NCBI GenBank assembly: GCA_043513815.1
Contig: CP121313.1
Span: forward strand, 2,108,001-2,172,000
DNA: 64,000 nt
Direction of reading: 5' to 3'
From: JANQIO01 sp043513815
GTDB lineage: Bacteria > Pseudomonadota > Gammaproteobacteria > Pseudomonadales > Halieaceae
Part shown: one piece after another, positions 10,477 through 18,157 of the stretch
Numbering within the stretch: the stretch's first letter is position 1
Layout: every line of letters starts with the position of its first letter
The notes under the pieces: model-generated
Databases searched by the model: none
Told to the model about the DNA's origin: nothing
Seen by the model: only the letters and a program-made list of their open reading frames with translations
Translations under genes and position numbers: made by a program

Positions 10477-10908
10477 TCAGCCGATGAAGTTGGCCCGACT
10501 GTCCCTCGCGAGGCGCTCGATATTGGCGTAGCGCAGGGGATAGTGTCGTTTCATGAGTTCGGCAACCCGATTCAAATCCAGGACGCCAGAATGAACCACG
10601 ATATAGCGTCCGGCTCGGCGATCGTAGCTGATGATTACGCCGTCGTGTTTGCACAGGCGGCTTTTCACATAGTGGAACGTCCGCTCACTGCAGTCCGTTG
10701 CGGTACTGAAGACCTTGGGGTCATCCGTGTGGACCATATGCAGCGCCAGCAGCACCAGGTATTTCCGGTGCGGGCTTTTGGCGGGCACGGCCTCTAGCGG
10801 TTCGCCGGGAGCTTCACTATGGAGTTGTTCTGTATTGTCAGTCGCGCTGCTATCGGAATCATAGGTAGCAGCGGTGTTGCCGGCGGCAGGTCCGGGATGG
10901 GAAGCCAT
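10477..10908 (-). CDS. Uncharacterised protein with probable winged-helix region
   Basis: A 143-residue protein, convergent with chpC and ending 10 bases after it. The first ~45 residues are low-complexity and acidic. Residues ~47-110 (KYLVLLALHMVHT... then FSTATDCSERTFHYVKSRL) look like a helix-turn-helix followed by a wing (GVIISYDRRAGRYIVV). That would make it a small DNA-binding regulator. I do not recognise the family. Position against the Pil-Chp cluster suggests, without proving, a role in regulating these genes. Confidence 0.6.
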   Translation of the reverse strand: MASHPGPAAGNTAATYDSDSSATDNTEQLHSEAPGEPLEAVPAKSPHRKYLVLLALHMVHTDDPKVFSTATDCSERTFHYVKSRLCKHDGVIISYDRRAGRYIVVHSGVLDLNRVAELMKRHYPLRYANIERLARDSRANFIG

Positions 10909-11422
10909 TGTTCACCTCACATTGGTACATCTCAGTGGCCCCGCAGCTGTGACAGTCATTCCACGCGCCTGGTGCCGTTCGCGTCTGCCCCAGGTACGCC
11001 AGACGCTTATGACCGCGAAGAGCGGGAGCATAACCAATCCGACGCCATCTGTGGCGCCCCCTGTCCACTGCGCACCGGGACGTCTTCCCCGGAAGTGGGC
11101 TGTGATCAGGCTTCACGCAACACGTATACCCGGTTTCTTGTTAGCTTTAATCCTCGTCGCACAAGGTCCTGGATCAGGGCCTGTGCCGGGAGTTTGCGGC
11201 CTGTGATTCCCCGTCTTCATCCGTTCGCTGCGACAAAACGCGTTCGCGGTGACTGCAGGGGGCCGTTCTTGTTACTGACCGGGCGTACCAATGGCTTAAC
11301 AATAACGTCGCCTTCGCACAGGTCAAGGCATTTTTGCTGTGCGGATGCAACTCTGTGTCACCACGGCGCCAGGAATGCATTGTCCTGTGCGCGGGTGGTA
11401 AACCAAGGATAGGACGTCTCTT
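10909..11422. other. Intergenic region, 514 bases, no supported gene
   Basis: The region lies between two divergent hypothetical genes. It has one long plus-strand open frame running in from 10819, but the product is rich in Arg, Ser and Pro with no domain or credible start, so it is not accepted. AGGA at 11411-11414 is the ribosome site of the next gene. I could not place a convincing promoter. Confidence 0.5.
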
Positions 11423-12127
11423 ATGCTGCTGAGCAAGGTAAATTCGCGCCCACCGCGGCTGCCGCTGCCTGAGCAGGAGCTGCGGAATGCGCTCAAGCAG
11501 GGCAAGGTTTCTGGAATTGTTCTGCGAGGTGTGACTCCTGAAGGCTTCATTGTTGAAGGCATCTACCAGCCAGAAGGGGGGCTGCCGGTACCGGCAGTCA
11601 TGGTGACTCGTGCTGGTACCGAAAAGACCATCAAGTGCCCGGATCGAGCGCTGGCCTGCCTGCGCAGGTTGGGCGTCGAAGAGTTTGAAGTTGATGTCAG
11701 TCGCTGGGATCCCGGCGCCGCCTTCAATCCGACGCGCGAGTCCTATTTGTCGCGACAACGGCGCCAGCACTACGAGGCCACCCTGGACCGGATTGAAACG
11801 TTACTGTCACTAAGTCAGGCAGAAACCGGTGTCTCCCCGTTTGGGGGCGACGCCCAGCAGCGCCTGCAACGGGTCGCGACCACGCTGCCAACGGGCGCTG
11901 CAGATGATTACGACCTGAGGGCGCTGGCGCTTTGCTGGTGTGATGCGAACATCTCTCGATTCCCGGTGCCAGAGCGCGCGGAGAAGGCCCTGTTGCGCTA
12001 CGCACGTAGCGTCGGGATCGATTCACAGGGTCTTGAAGCGAAGCTTGGCGAATACTGCAGGGAAGAATTCAAGCGGCGCTGCAAGAACCAGTATCTGTCA
12101 TCCCTGGATCTGGGTGAGACCGGTTAG
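11423..12127 (+). CDS. Uncharacterised 234-residue protein
   Basis: A soluble 234-residue protein with no signal peptide or membrane segment. Residues ~20-90 form an alpha/beta-looking module ending in a pattern T.aGt.K...C.dral..LrrLGv.ef.vd. The short protein at 14215-14487 ends in a similar pattern, suggesting a shared domain. The C-terminal half is helical. An AGGA ribosome site lies 8 bases before the ATG. Its TAG stop codon overlaps the left end of the repeat element that starts at 12126. Function unknown. Confidence 0.65.
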   Translation: MLLSKVNSRPPRLPLPEQELRNALKQGKVSGIVLRGVTPEGFIVEGIYQPEGGLPVPAVMVTRAGTEKTIKCPDRALACLRRLGVEEFEVDVSRWDPGAAFNPTRESYLSRQRRQHYEATLDRIETLLSLSQAETGVSPFGGDAQQRLQRVATTLPTGAADDYDLRALALCWCDANISRFPVPERAEKALLRYARSVGIDSQGLEAKLGEYCREEFKRRCKNQYLSSLDLGETG

Positions 12128-12292
12128 CCCGGATACTGCGCCCGTTGTCCGATGGCGCACGCAGGGCGTGCGAGATCCAGCGAGCTACCGGCAAGCGGCA
12201 ATGTTCGTTAACCGTGCCGAGCAGAAGGCTGGCCGTCAGCCCGTCATCAAAGCTTGCGCGTCTGACTGACCAGGGTAATGCTGCAGAATGCA
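12126..12292 (+). mobile_element. MITE-like repeat, short copy
   Basis: This segment aligns over most of its length with the reverse complement of 18639-18883. Shared blocks include AGCCCGgATAcTGCgCCCGT at the left end, GTGCGAGA.CCAGCGA, GGCAAGCGGCAAT, CCCGTCAT.AAAGC and a right end CCAGgGTAATG..GCA.AATGC. Compared with that copy it lacks about 60 internal bases including the two strong hairpins. The left end supplies the TAG stop of the upstream gene, and the right end (CTA at 12293-12295) supplies the stop codon of chpB on the other strand. Confidence 0.7.
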
Positions 12293-13213
12293 CTAGCAGG
12301 GACGCGGGTGCATGGTGAGCAACCGGGTGGCCAGCCCTTCGGGACTGTCTACCACAGAGGCTATCCTTGCCTGCAGGGCGGCGCGGGGCATCGAGGGGGC
12401 TTCGCAGGTCTCGGGGTCCTGGACCCAGATCCTTGTCCCCATCTCGGCCAGCGCCTCCAGGCCCTTGCAGCCGTCGCGGCCGGCACCACTGAACATGATC
12501 GCCCCGCTGGGCTTGAGCCCGGTCAGGGACAATAACAGCGCATCGATGCTCGGCGTCTCCGGTGTCTGCCAGGGGTCCCGGGTGCTATATACCTCTCCCT
12601 GGCGGCCAAATCGCAGCTGGCTGCTGGCGGGGACGATCAGCAGCTGGCCAGGATTGAGCCAATGCCTGCCCAGCGCGAGTGAGCAGCGGACCTCGCGGTT
12701 GGCAGCTCCGATCAAGGCGAGGCTGCCCTCCTGCCGTGGATCTATATGCTGAGCATAGATGAAGGCAATGCGCGGCACATGGGTGAAGCGCCGCAAAAAC
12801 TTTTTGACTGCCCCAAACGCTCCGGTTGAGCCCGCCAGCACCCAGGTCGCTTCCACCTCGGCAAATCTTCCCGGTTCGGACAGTGTGCGAGCGGCGTCGG
12901 CATGGCGCATGTCCGCAGTCCAGCGATCCAGCGTGTGGATGATGCGCTCACACCAGCCACGGTAGGCTTTCAGGTTTCCCGGGTCGGGACGATTGCTGAG
13001 TGCGAGGAGCTGGGGTTCAAGCCACAGGGTAGCATCGGCGACAGCGTTGCTGTCCTCGCAGTCGACAACCCAGGCGTCCACCGGTTCCAGGCTTCCGGGC
13101 TGCAGTAGTTCCGGGGTGACACGGAATACGCGGTAGCCGGCGCGCAGAATGTCCCCCGCCAGTACGGGAGATGTATGGTCGCAAATGAGCCCGATAAGGG
13201 GTTCGCTCTGCAT
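12293..13213 (-). CDS. chpB: CheB-family protein-glutamate methylesterase ChpB
   Basis: A 306-residue CheB-type methylesterase that would remove methyl groups from PilJ, opposing PilK. The C-terminal catalytic domain (~120-306) shows the full triad: Ser129 in VLAGST, His156 in IYAQHID and Asp247 in MFSGAGRDG. The N-terminal ~110 residues occupy the receiver position, but I see no clean phospho-acceptor pattern, as in divergent ChpB proteins. In Pseudomonas chpB lies directly after chpA. Here it is 2.3 kb away on the other strand, so the cluster has been rearranged. Confidence 0.85.
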   Translation of the reverse strand: MQSEPLIGLICDHTSPVLAGDILRAGYRVFRVTPELLQPGSLEPVDAWVVDCEDSNAVADATLWLEPQLLALSNRPDPGNLKAYRGWCERIIHTLDRWTADMRHADAARTLSEPGRFAEVEATWVLAGSTGAFGAVKKFLRRFTHVPRIAFIYAQHIDPRQEGSLALIGAANREVRCSLALGRHWLNPGQLLIVPASSQLRFGRQGEVYSTRDPWQTPETPSIDALLLSLTGLKPSGAIMFSGAGRDGCKGLEALAEMGTRIWVQDPETCEAPSMPRAALQARIASVVDSPEGLATRLLTMHPRPC

Positions 13214-13412
13214 GGTATATGCCGTGGCCAGATCACCGATAGCAGACCAGCGTCAGGCTGCCGACGCAACGATTTTTTCCAGAATTGGAGGTATTCCTCA
13301 CTTTCGTCAGGCCGGATGGAATCGCGTCACGAAATAGGGGGCTCCTGCTCCTATTGGTGCTGCAATCCGTGTATATTCTTGCGCATGTTTGACGAACCGG
13401 TGATTTAAATAC

Positions 13413-14084
13413 ATGGCGCGTCCTGTCGACCTGGCCTGCTTTAGTGCACATTACCTGGCACTGCTGAGGCGTTTCCCCAACCAGCTACAGTCCAATGCTG
13501 CTCTGGTTATGGCAGCTCCGGATGCACCCGGAGTGCTGGTGTTTGCAGCCAGCCACAATCATCACTACCTGATGTTTTACGATCCTGCTGGTTTCAGCCA
13601 GGGCGTGTATGAATTTGGCCTGCCGGAAGAGTTTTTCGAAGCGATCGGCCCCCGACACATGGACAGCCTGGGCAAGGACAGCGGCCTGCGGCTAGCACTG
13701 TCAAACGGTGAATACCGGCTCTACCAGGGCACCGACAATGACAAGGTCTTCGAGAGCCAGGCGGACGATGACATCGTGTTCACGTGGTCCGGCCGTATCA
13801 CCCGCGCCCAGGAGCAGCTCCGGGACGCGTTTGACGCTATCCTGCATCTGCATCAGTCCGGCAGTAGCGTGGCTGTCAAACAGGCGCTTAGTGCGACCTA
13901 CTTTTCCGAAATCAATTTCATTCGCACGCAGCTGAATCGCGGCGGGCCGGTTCTGGCCAGTCATCGCTGGGTGCGCTTGCCGGACGATAGCATTCGCTGC
14001 CTGAGCCAGTTTTCTACTGGCAAGGGAAGCAAGACCCGCGTCGAGGCGGTGGTCTGTGTCGATGCAGATATGGCGCTGGGCTGA
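13413..14084 (+). CDS. Uncharacterised 223-residue protein
   Basis: A soluble 223-residue protein without signal peptide or membrane segments. The N-terminal part (residues ~1-60) has alternating hydrophobic strands (AALVMAA, GVLVFAAS, YLMFYDP). A middle region is acidic and the C-terminus ends in a strand (TRVEAVVCVDADM). No catalytic or metal-binding motif is apparent and I do not recognise the family. It stands alone between chpB (divergent) and a small gene. The ATG at 13413 has no strong ribosome site. Confidence 0.6.
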   Translation: MARPVDLACFSAHYLALLRRFPNQLQSNAALVMAAPDAPGVLVFAASHNHHYLMFYDPAGFSQGVYEFGLPEEFFEAIGPRHMDSLGKDSGLRLALSNGEYRLYQGTDNDKVFESQADDDIVFTWSGRITRAQEQLRDAFDAILHLHQSGSSVAVKQALSATYFSEINFIRTQLNRGGPVLASHRWVRLPDDSIRCLSQFSTGKGSKTRVEAVVCVDADMALG

Positions 14085-14214
14085 CGTCAAGCTTCACAGT
14101 CTGCCCTCCTGGCAGCGTCAAATTGTGAATCCGGTCAAACTTCGGCAGCACCAGGATGGACTTGCCAGGGTGCTATGCCTAAGGTCTCGTCAAACAGCTA
14201 GAAAGGCGTGTTGC

Positions 14215-14487
14215 GTGCGAGGCTACAACGAACGCGAGCTCAAGGAACTTGTGCTCAGTGATGAAGTGCAGCATCCGCGGGTGGATTCTGATGGATCCAG
14301 TTACCTGCTGAAGTTCGATCTGGGCGTGCGCCTGCGCGATGCCCAGCAGCGGGAAGAAGCCGACGGCACCCTGACGACGTTCCGCGGCCAGCCCAAGCGC
14401 TTTCGCAGTCACCGTACGCTTATCCAGAATATGAAGAAGCTCGGCATCGCCCGTTGGCGCTGCCGGCTGGATGGCATCGAGGGCTGA
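14215..14487 (+). CDS. Small uncharacterised protein, about 90 residues
   Basis: The open frame extends back to 14056, overlapping the preceding gene, but a GTG at 14215 preceded by GAAAGG (14201-14206) is the likelier start. The product begins MRGYNERELKELVLS. It ends in a basic segment where residues near RGQPKRFRS and LIQNMKKLGI resemble the T.RG..K.f.s...l...LG pattern of small proteins annotated as plasmid partition or replication-associated. Its stop codon abuts that of folD. Function unknown. Confidence 0.55.
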   Translation: MRGYNERELKELVLSDEVQHPRVDSDGSSYLLKFDLGVRLRDAQQREEADGTLTTFRGQPKRFRSHRTLIQNMKKLGIARWRCRLDGIEG

Positions 14488-14494
14488 TCAGCCC
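14481..14494. other. 14-bp perfect palindrome over two convergent stop codons
   Basis: GGGCTGATCAGCCC is a perfect palindrome whose centre contains both the TGA of the small plus-strand gene (14485-14487) and the TGA of folD (TCA, 14488-14490). Its symmetric GC arms could form a weak bidirectional RNA hairpin, but there is no U-run on either side, so terminator function is uncertain. Confidence 0.5.
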
Positions 14495-15333
14495 ATACTT
14501 TTCTCACCGGACTCGACGCTCTGGTAAATCAGCGTATTGATCGTCATAGGCCCAACGCCACCGGGCACCGGTGTGTAGGCTGAGGCGCGATCGACAATGG
14601 CGGATAGCTCTATATCGCCCACGCCGCCGGGATGGTAGCCGGCGTCGACGACCACGGCGCCATCCTTGATCCAGTCACCGCGAATAAATTCAGGTTTACC
14701 CACGGCGCCGACCAGAATGTCGGCCTGCCTGACAAGGTCTGGCAGGTTCCTGGTGCGTGAGTGACAGATGGTCACTGTGGCGTTCTCGTTCAACAGCATC
14801 ATGGCCATGGGTTTACCGAGAATTGGTGAGCGCCCCACGACAACCGCATGCTTGCCCTCGAGCTCTATGTCATAGGCCTTCAGGGTCCGCATGATGCCCT
14901 GGGGAGTAGCACAGCCGTAGGCTGGCTCGCCCATGGCCATGCGGCCAAAGCCGAGGCAGGTAACTCCGTCCACGTCCTTGGTCAGGTCGATGGCGTCAAA
15001 GCAGGCGCGCTCGTCAATCTGCGGCGGGGTAGGGTGCTGCAGTAGAATGCCGTGTACATCAGGGTTGTTGTTGAGCTCGTCTATCTTGTCGAGTAGTTGC
15101 CCGGTGGTGGTATCAGCCGGGAGCTCAATAGCCAGCGACTCCATGCCTACGCGGCGGCAGGCGTTTCCCTTCATGCGCACATAGGTCGCAGATGCTGGAT
15201 CGTCGCCCACCAGAAGGGTGGCGAGGATCGGCGTCTTGCCTCCGGATTTCTCCTTCAGGCGCTCGACGCGCTCCTGCAGTTCGGCTTCACTTCTGGCAGC
15301 CAGCGCTTTTCCATCGAGGACCAGTGCGGTCAT
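14488..15333 (-). CDS. folD: Bifunctional methylenetetrahydrofolate dehydrogenase/cyclohydrolase FolD
   Basis: A 281-residue enzyme that interconverts methylene-, methenyl- and 10-formyl-tetrahydrofolate with NADP. Catalytic Tyr51 and Lys55 are visible in ATYVRMKGNAC. The cofactor-binding Rossmann fold has VVVGRSPILGKPMA, and the C-terminal signature is PVPGGVGPMTI. Length matches E. coli FolD (288). It is transcribed away from the adjacent tRNA operon. Cytosolic one-carbon metabolism. Confidence 0.97.
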   Translation of the reverse strand: MTALVLDGKALAARSEAELQERVERLKEKSGGKTPILATLLVGDDPASATYVRMKGNACRRVGMESLAIELPADTTTGQLLDKIDELNNNPDVHGILLQHPTPPQIDERACFDAIDLTKDVDGVTCLGFGRMAMGEPAYGCATPQGIMRTLKAYDIELEGKHAVVVGRSPILGKPMAMMLLNENATVTICHSRTRNLPDLVRQADILVGAVGKPEFIRGDWIKDGAVVVDAGYHPGGVGDIELSAIVDRASAYTPVPGGVGPMTINTLIYQSVESGEKSMG

Positions 15334-15420
15334 TGTCGGCGACTCCTGAATCGGTAGGTGAGAGGCCGCGGATTATCGCACGGCGCCGCAGGACACAAAA
15401 GCCGGCAACCACCGTTTCAA

Positions 15421-15449
15421 TTGACGGCCCCGGGGGCGGCGGGTATGAT
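15421..15449 (+). promoter_or_regulatory. Sigma-70 promoter of the tRNA operon
   Basis: TTGACG (15421-15426) and TATGAT (15444-15449) are separated by exactly 17 bases. The -10 lies 35 bases before the mature 5' end of tRNA-Pro. The discriminator that follows is GC-rich (TCGCGCTCC), typical of stringently controlled stable-RNA promoters. Confidence 0.8.
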
Positions 15450-15483
15450 TCGCGCTCCTGAAAAGGGGGTCCATTCGGAATAA

Positions 15484-15560
15484 CGGGGTATAGCGCAGTC
15501 TGGTAGCGCGCCTGCTTTGGGAGCAGGATGTCGGGGGTTCGAATCCCTCTACCCCGACCA
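15484..15560 (+). tRNA. tRNA-Pro (anticodon TGG)
   Basis: 77 bases with encoded CCA. Acceptor CGGGGTA pairs with TACCCCG. The anticodon loop TTTGGGA sits between CCTGC and GCAGG and gives UGG. The T-arm GGGGGTTCGAATCCCT is intact. First gene of a three-tRNA cluster. Confidence 0.97.
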
Positions 15561-15626
15561 ACCTATTCCGCGACGTACCAAACGCCTTTTCAGGAGAGCG
15601 TCTGTGGTTTCTCCATGGACAGTTGT

Positions 15627-15703
15627 GGTGGCCGTAGCTCACCAGGTAGAGCACCGGATTGTGGCTCCGGAGGTAGGGGGTTCGAGACCCCTCGGCCACC
15701 CCA
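15627..15703 (+). tRNA. tRNA-His (anticodon GTG)
   Basis: Acceptor GTGGCCG pairs with CGGCCAC. An encoded G at -1 (15627) faces C73 (15700), the identity element of tRNA-His. The anticodon loop TTGTGGC between CCGGA and TCCGG gives GUG. CCA is encoded. A run of six T follows at 15704. Confidence 0.97.
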
Positions 15704-15725
15704 TTTTTTCTTTCGCCGCGCGTAT

Positions 15726-15802
15726 CCGCCCGTAGCTCAGCTGGATAGAGCAATGGCCTTCTAAGCCATCGGTCGCAGGTTCGAATCCTGCCGGGCGGGC
15801 CA
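15726..15802 (+). tRNA. tRNA-Arg (anticodon TCT)
   Basis: Acceptor CCGCCCG pairs with CGGGCGG. The anticodon loop CTTCTAA between ATGGC and GCCAT gives UCU. The T-arm GCAGGTTCGAATCCTGC is perfect and CCA is encoded. Last tRNA of the cluster. Confidence 0.97.
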
Positions 15803-15843
15803 TCTGCAAACGGTCTGTGCCTGCGACAACCCCATCGACGTCT

Positions 15844-16323
15844 TTACCGGCTCTCTCCGGCTTCAAACTCAAGCACCCGGATTTCCCCGTGCTGGTTGTA
15901 CACACTGCGACCTTCCAAAACCCACTGCTTGAATCCACCCTTCAGGCTGCTAACCCTGGTGAATCCCATCGCCTGTAATGATTGGGCAGCCAGCGCAGAC
16001 CGGGCGTCGGTGCGGCAGTAGAGTATTATCTCGCGGTCAACACGTTCCTCCCCGTTGCCCAGCGAGAACTCCAGCTTTCCACGGGGAATCCAGCGTGCGC
16101 CACGCAGGTGGCCGGCCTGGAATTCGCGCTCGGTCCGCACGTCGATCAGCAGCGGCTGAGCATCGGTGGCCGGTCGTGACGACAGCTCGGCCGGAGCGAT
16201 TTCCGTGATAGCCGCCCGAGCCTGCTCCGCCAGCTCGCCCGGGGATTGCAGCGTTCTGGGTCCGGATTCGCCGGCTTCGGCGCTGAATGCAGCCAGCAGG
16301 GCAATGAGCAGGGTTGTCCGCAT
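15844..16323 (-). CDS. Periplasmic rhodanese-like sulfurtransferase
   Basis: A 159-residue single-domain rhodanese. Starting at the ATG at 16323 gives a signal peptide (MRTTLLIALLAAFSAEA), so it is likely exported. The longer upstream open frame has no such feature. The active-site loop is CRTDARS with the catalytic cysteine in ILYCRTDARS. LLIDVRTEREF and GHLRGARWIP are typical rhodanese motifs. It lies 22 bases after an LLM oxidoreductase on the same strand. Possible role in periplasmic sulfur transfer; substrate unknown. Confidence 0.85.
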   Translation of the reverse strand: MRTTLLIALLAAFSAEAGESGPRTLQSPGELAEQARAAITEIAPAELSSRPATDAQPLLIDVRTEREFQAGHLRGARWIPRGKLEFSLGNGEERVDREIILYCRTDARSALAAQSLQAMGFTRVSSLKGGFKQWVLEGRSVYNQHGEIRVLEFEAGESR

Positions 16324-16345
16324 GCCTTGGTTGCTCCGTTCCAGT

Positions 16346-17359
16346 CTAGAGAGCAAGTTCTGCCATTGCTCGCAGTGTGTCTGTATCGCCGTGGAAATAG
16401 AGAGTCGTGACGGGGGATGCCTGCCAGTCCTTGAGTTTTTCCGCAATGCGCTCACGTGGCCCACACAGGGAGATCTCATCGGCAAATTCTGTGGGTACCA
16501 TGGCGATGGCCTCATCGCGCTTGTCGGCGAAAAATAACTCCTGAATTTGCTCAGCCTCATCGGCATAGCCCATGCGAGCCATCAGTTCCTTGTGGAAGTT
16601 GCGCGCCTTGGAGCCCATGCCGCCGATATAGAATCCGAGCATGGCCTTGACGGGATACAGTGCCTCCTCAAGGTTGTCGCTGATGCTGACAATGGCGCCG
16701 GCGGTGATCTCGAAACCGGGCTTGCGGTGGGCAATCTGGTCGGCATAGACCTCCTGACGGTAGGGGGAGTAGTACAAGGGCAGCCAGCCGTCGGCAATTT
16801 CGGCGGTCTGTGCGACGTTCCTGGGTCCCTCTGCGCCAATAAAGATCGGCACATCGGCGCGCAACGGGTGGGTTATCGACTTAAGGGGCTTGCCCATGCC
16901 CCAGGCCCCTTCTCCCGTGTAGGGTAACGGGTAGTGTTCGCCGTCATTGGTTACCGGCCCCTCACGGGCCAGTACCTGGCGGATGATATCGACGTATTCC
17001 CGCGTACGGGACACCGGCTTGCTGTAGGGTTGGCCGTACCAGCCCTCGACGACCTGGGGGCCGGATACGCCCAGGCCGAGAATCATGCGGCCGCCGGACA
17101 TATGGTCCAGCGCCAGGGTGGCCATGGCGCAGGCGGTAGGCGTACGGGCCGAGAGTTGTGCAACCCCGGTCCCCAGGCGGATCTTCGAGGTGTGCGCACC
17201 AATCCACGCCAGCGGCGTGAAGCAGTCGTTGCCCCAGGACTCGGCGGTCCAAACAGAATCGAAACCGAGCCGCTCCGCCTCCTGTGCCAGTTCGATATGT
17301 GAGGCTGGATACAGCGCCCCCCAGTAGCCAAGTTGCAATCCAAGCTTCAAATCGCTCAC
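16346..17359 (-). CDS. LLM class flavin-dependent (F420-type) oxidoreductase
   Basis: About 337 residues, a luciferase-like TIM-barrel oxidoreductase. Recognisable segments: LGYWGALYPASHIELAQEAE at the N-terminus, LGTGVAQLSARTP, DHMSGGRMILGLGVSGPQ and VPIFIGAEGPRNV. The start chosen is GTG at 17359, giving MSDLKLGL, the usual N-terminus of this family. The frame remains open further upstream without homology-like sequence. Members often use F420 or FMN; the substrate cannot be told. It is divergent from moaC. Confidence 0.82.
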   Translation of the reverse strand: MSDLKLGLQLGYWGALYPASHIELAQEAERLGFDSVWTAESWGNDCFTPLAWIGAHTSKIRLGTGVAQLSARTPTACAMATLALDHMSGGRMILGLGVSGPQVVEGWYGQPYSKPVSRTREYVDIIRQVLAREGPVTNDGEHYPLPYTGEGAWGMGKPLKSITHPLRADVPIFIGAEGPRNVAQTAEIADGWLPLYYSPYRQEVYADQIAHRKPGFEITAGAIVSISDNLEEALYPVKAMLGFYIGGMGSKARNFHKELMARMGYADEAEQIQELFFADKRDEAIAMVPTEFADEISLCGPRERIAEKLKDWQASPVTTLYFHGDTDTLRAMAELAL

Positions 17360-17390
17360 AGTCACCCCGTCGCCAAATTCAAACCCGCAG

Positions 17391-17396
17391 TATAAT
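17391..17396 (+). promoter_or_regulatory. Consensus -10 box upstream of moaC
   Basis: TATAAT, 27 bases before the moaC ATG, in the 64-base gap between the divergent LLM oxidoreductase and moaC. No good -35 is present at 16-18 bases upstream. Confidence 0.5.
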
Positions 17397-17423
17397 GCAG
17401 GTGTAACAGCAGGAAACCAGCCT

Positions 17424-17906
17424 ATGACAGAACTCACCCATATTGATGCGGCCGGCAATGCCGCAATGGTCGATGTCGGCGACAAGGACATAACACAGCG
17501 CGAGGCGGTTGCCGCCGCGGCAATCTACATGGAGCCGGAGACCCTGGCCTTGATCGAAAGCGGGGGTCACAGCAAGGGAGACGTGTTTGCAGTTGCCCGG
17601 GTGGCAGGTATTCAGGCCGCCAAACGCTGCAGTGACCTGATCCCGCTCTGTCACCCTTTGCCGCTGAGCGGCATCAAGGTTGAGCTTGCGGCAAACGCCG
17701 CCAGGCAGTGTGTCGACATTACCGCGCGTTGCAGGCTGGCCGGCCGCACCGGAGTTGAGATGGAGGCTCTGACGGCGGCGTCGGTGGCGGCGCTGACTAT
17801 CTACGACATGTGCAAGGCCGTCGATCGGGGAATGGTCATCGGCGATATTCGACTGCTCGAGAAAAGCGGAGGCGCTTCGGGAGACTGGCGGCGCAATGAT
17901 TCGTGA
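17424..17906 (+). CDS. moaC: Cyclic pyranopterin monophosphate synthase MoaC
   Basis: 160 residues, full length for MoaC. It acts with MoaA to convert GTP-derived cyclic intermediate to cPMP, the first step of molybdenum cofactor synthesis. Motifs: GHSKGDVF, AKRCSDLIPLCHPLPL, TGVEMEALTA and YDMCKAVD, with conserved active-site Lys/His/Asp residues in these blocks. An AGGA precedes the ATG. It heads moaC-moaD-moaE with overlapping or nearly abutting junctions. moaA is not in the window. Confidence 0.96.
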   Translation: MTELTHIDAAGNAAMVDVGDKDITQREAVAAAAIYMEPETLALIESGGHSKGDVFAVARVAGIQAAKRCSDLIPLCHPLPLSGIKVELAANAARQCVDITARCRLAGRTGVEMEALTAASVAALTIYDMCKAVDRGMVIGDIRLLEKSGGASGDWRRNDS

Positions 17907-18154
17907 TCAGAGTGCTGTTTTTTGCCCGGCTGCGTGAGCAGTTAGATCTTGCAAGGCTGGAACTTACTTCGGAAGAGGCGGGAAGCACCGTCGCTGAACT
18001 GAAAGCTCGGCTGGTTGCCCGCGGTGACGTCTGGGCCGAGGCGCTGGGCGCCGATAATTTGCTCTGTGCGCTTAATCAGCAGCAGGCTCGCGGCGATGAG
18101 CCCATCCAGGCGGGAGATGAGGTCGCATTCTTTCCGCCGGTCACCGGGGGCTGA
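17903..18154 (+). CDS. moaD: Molybdopterin synthase sulfur carrier subunit MoaD
   Basis: 83 residues with ubiquitin-like fold. It ends FPPVTGG, the C-terminal diglycine that is adenylated and thiocarboxylated. The GTG start at 17903 overlaps the moaC stop by four bases (GTGA), so translation is coupled. It supplies sulfur to MoaE for the dithiolene of molybdopterin. Confidence 0.94.
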   Translation: MIRVLFFARLREQLDLARLELTSEEAGSTVAELKARLVARGDVWAEALGADNLLCALNQQQARGDEPIQAGDEVAFFPPVTGG

Positions 18155-18157
18155 ACG

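Noticed and set aside
10819..11412. 197-codon plus-strand open frame in an intergenic gap
   Set aside because: Composition is rich in Arg, Ser and Pro, and it overlaps the N-terminal coding region of the convergent hypothetical gene. No start signal or similarity pattern.
15484..15802. tRNA cluster as a phage or island attachment site
   Set aside because: No integrase, no direct repeat of a tRNA 3' end and no foreign-looking cargo is seen in the following 10 kb.
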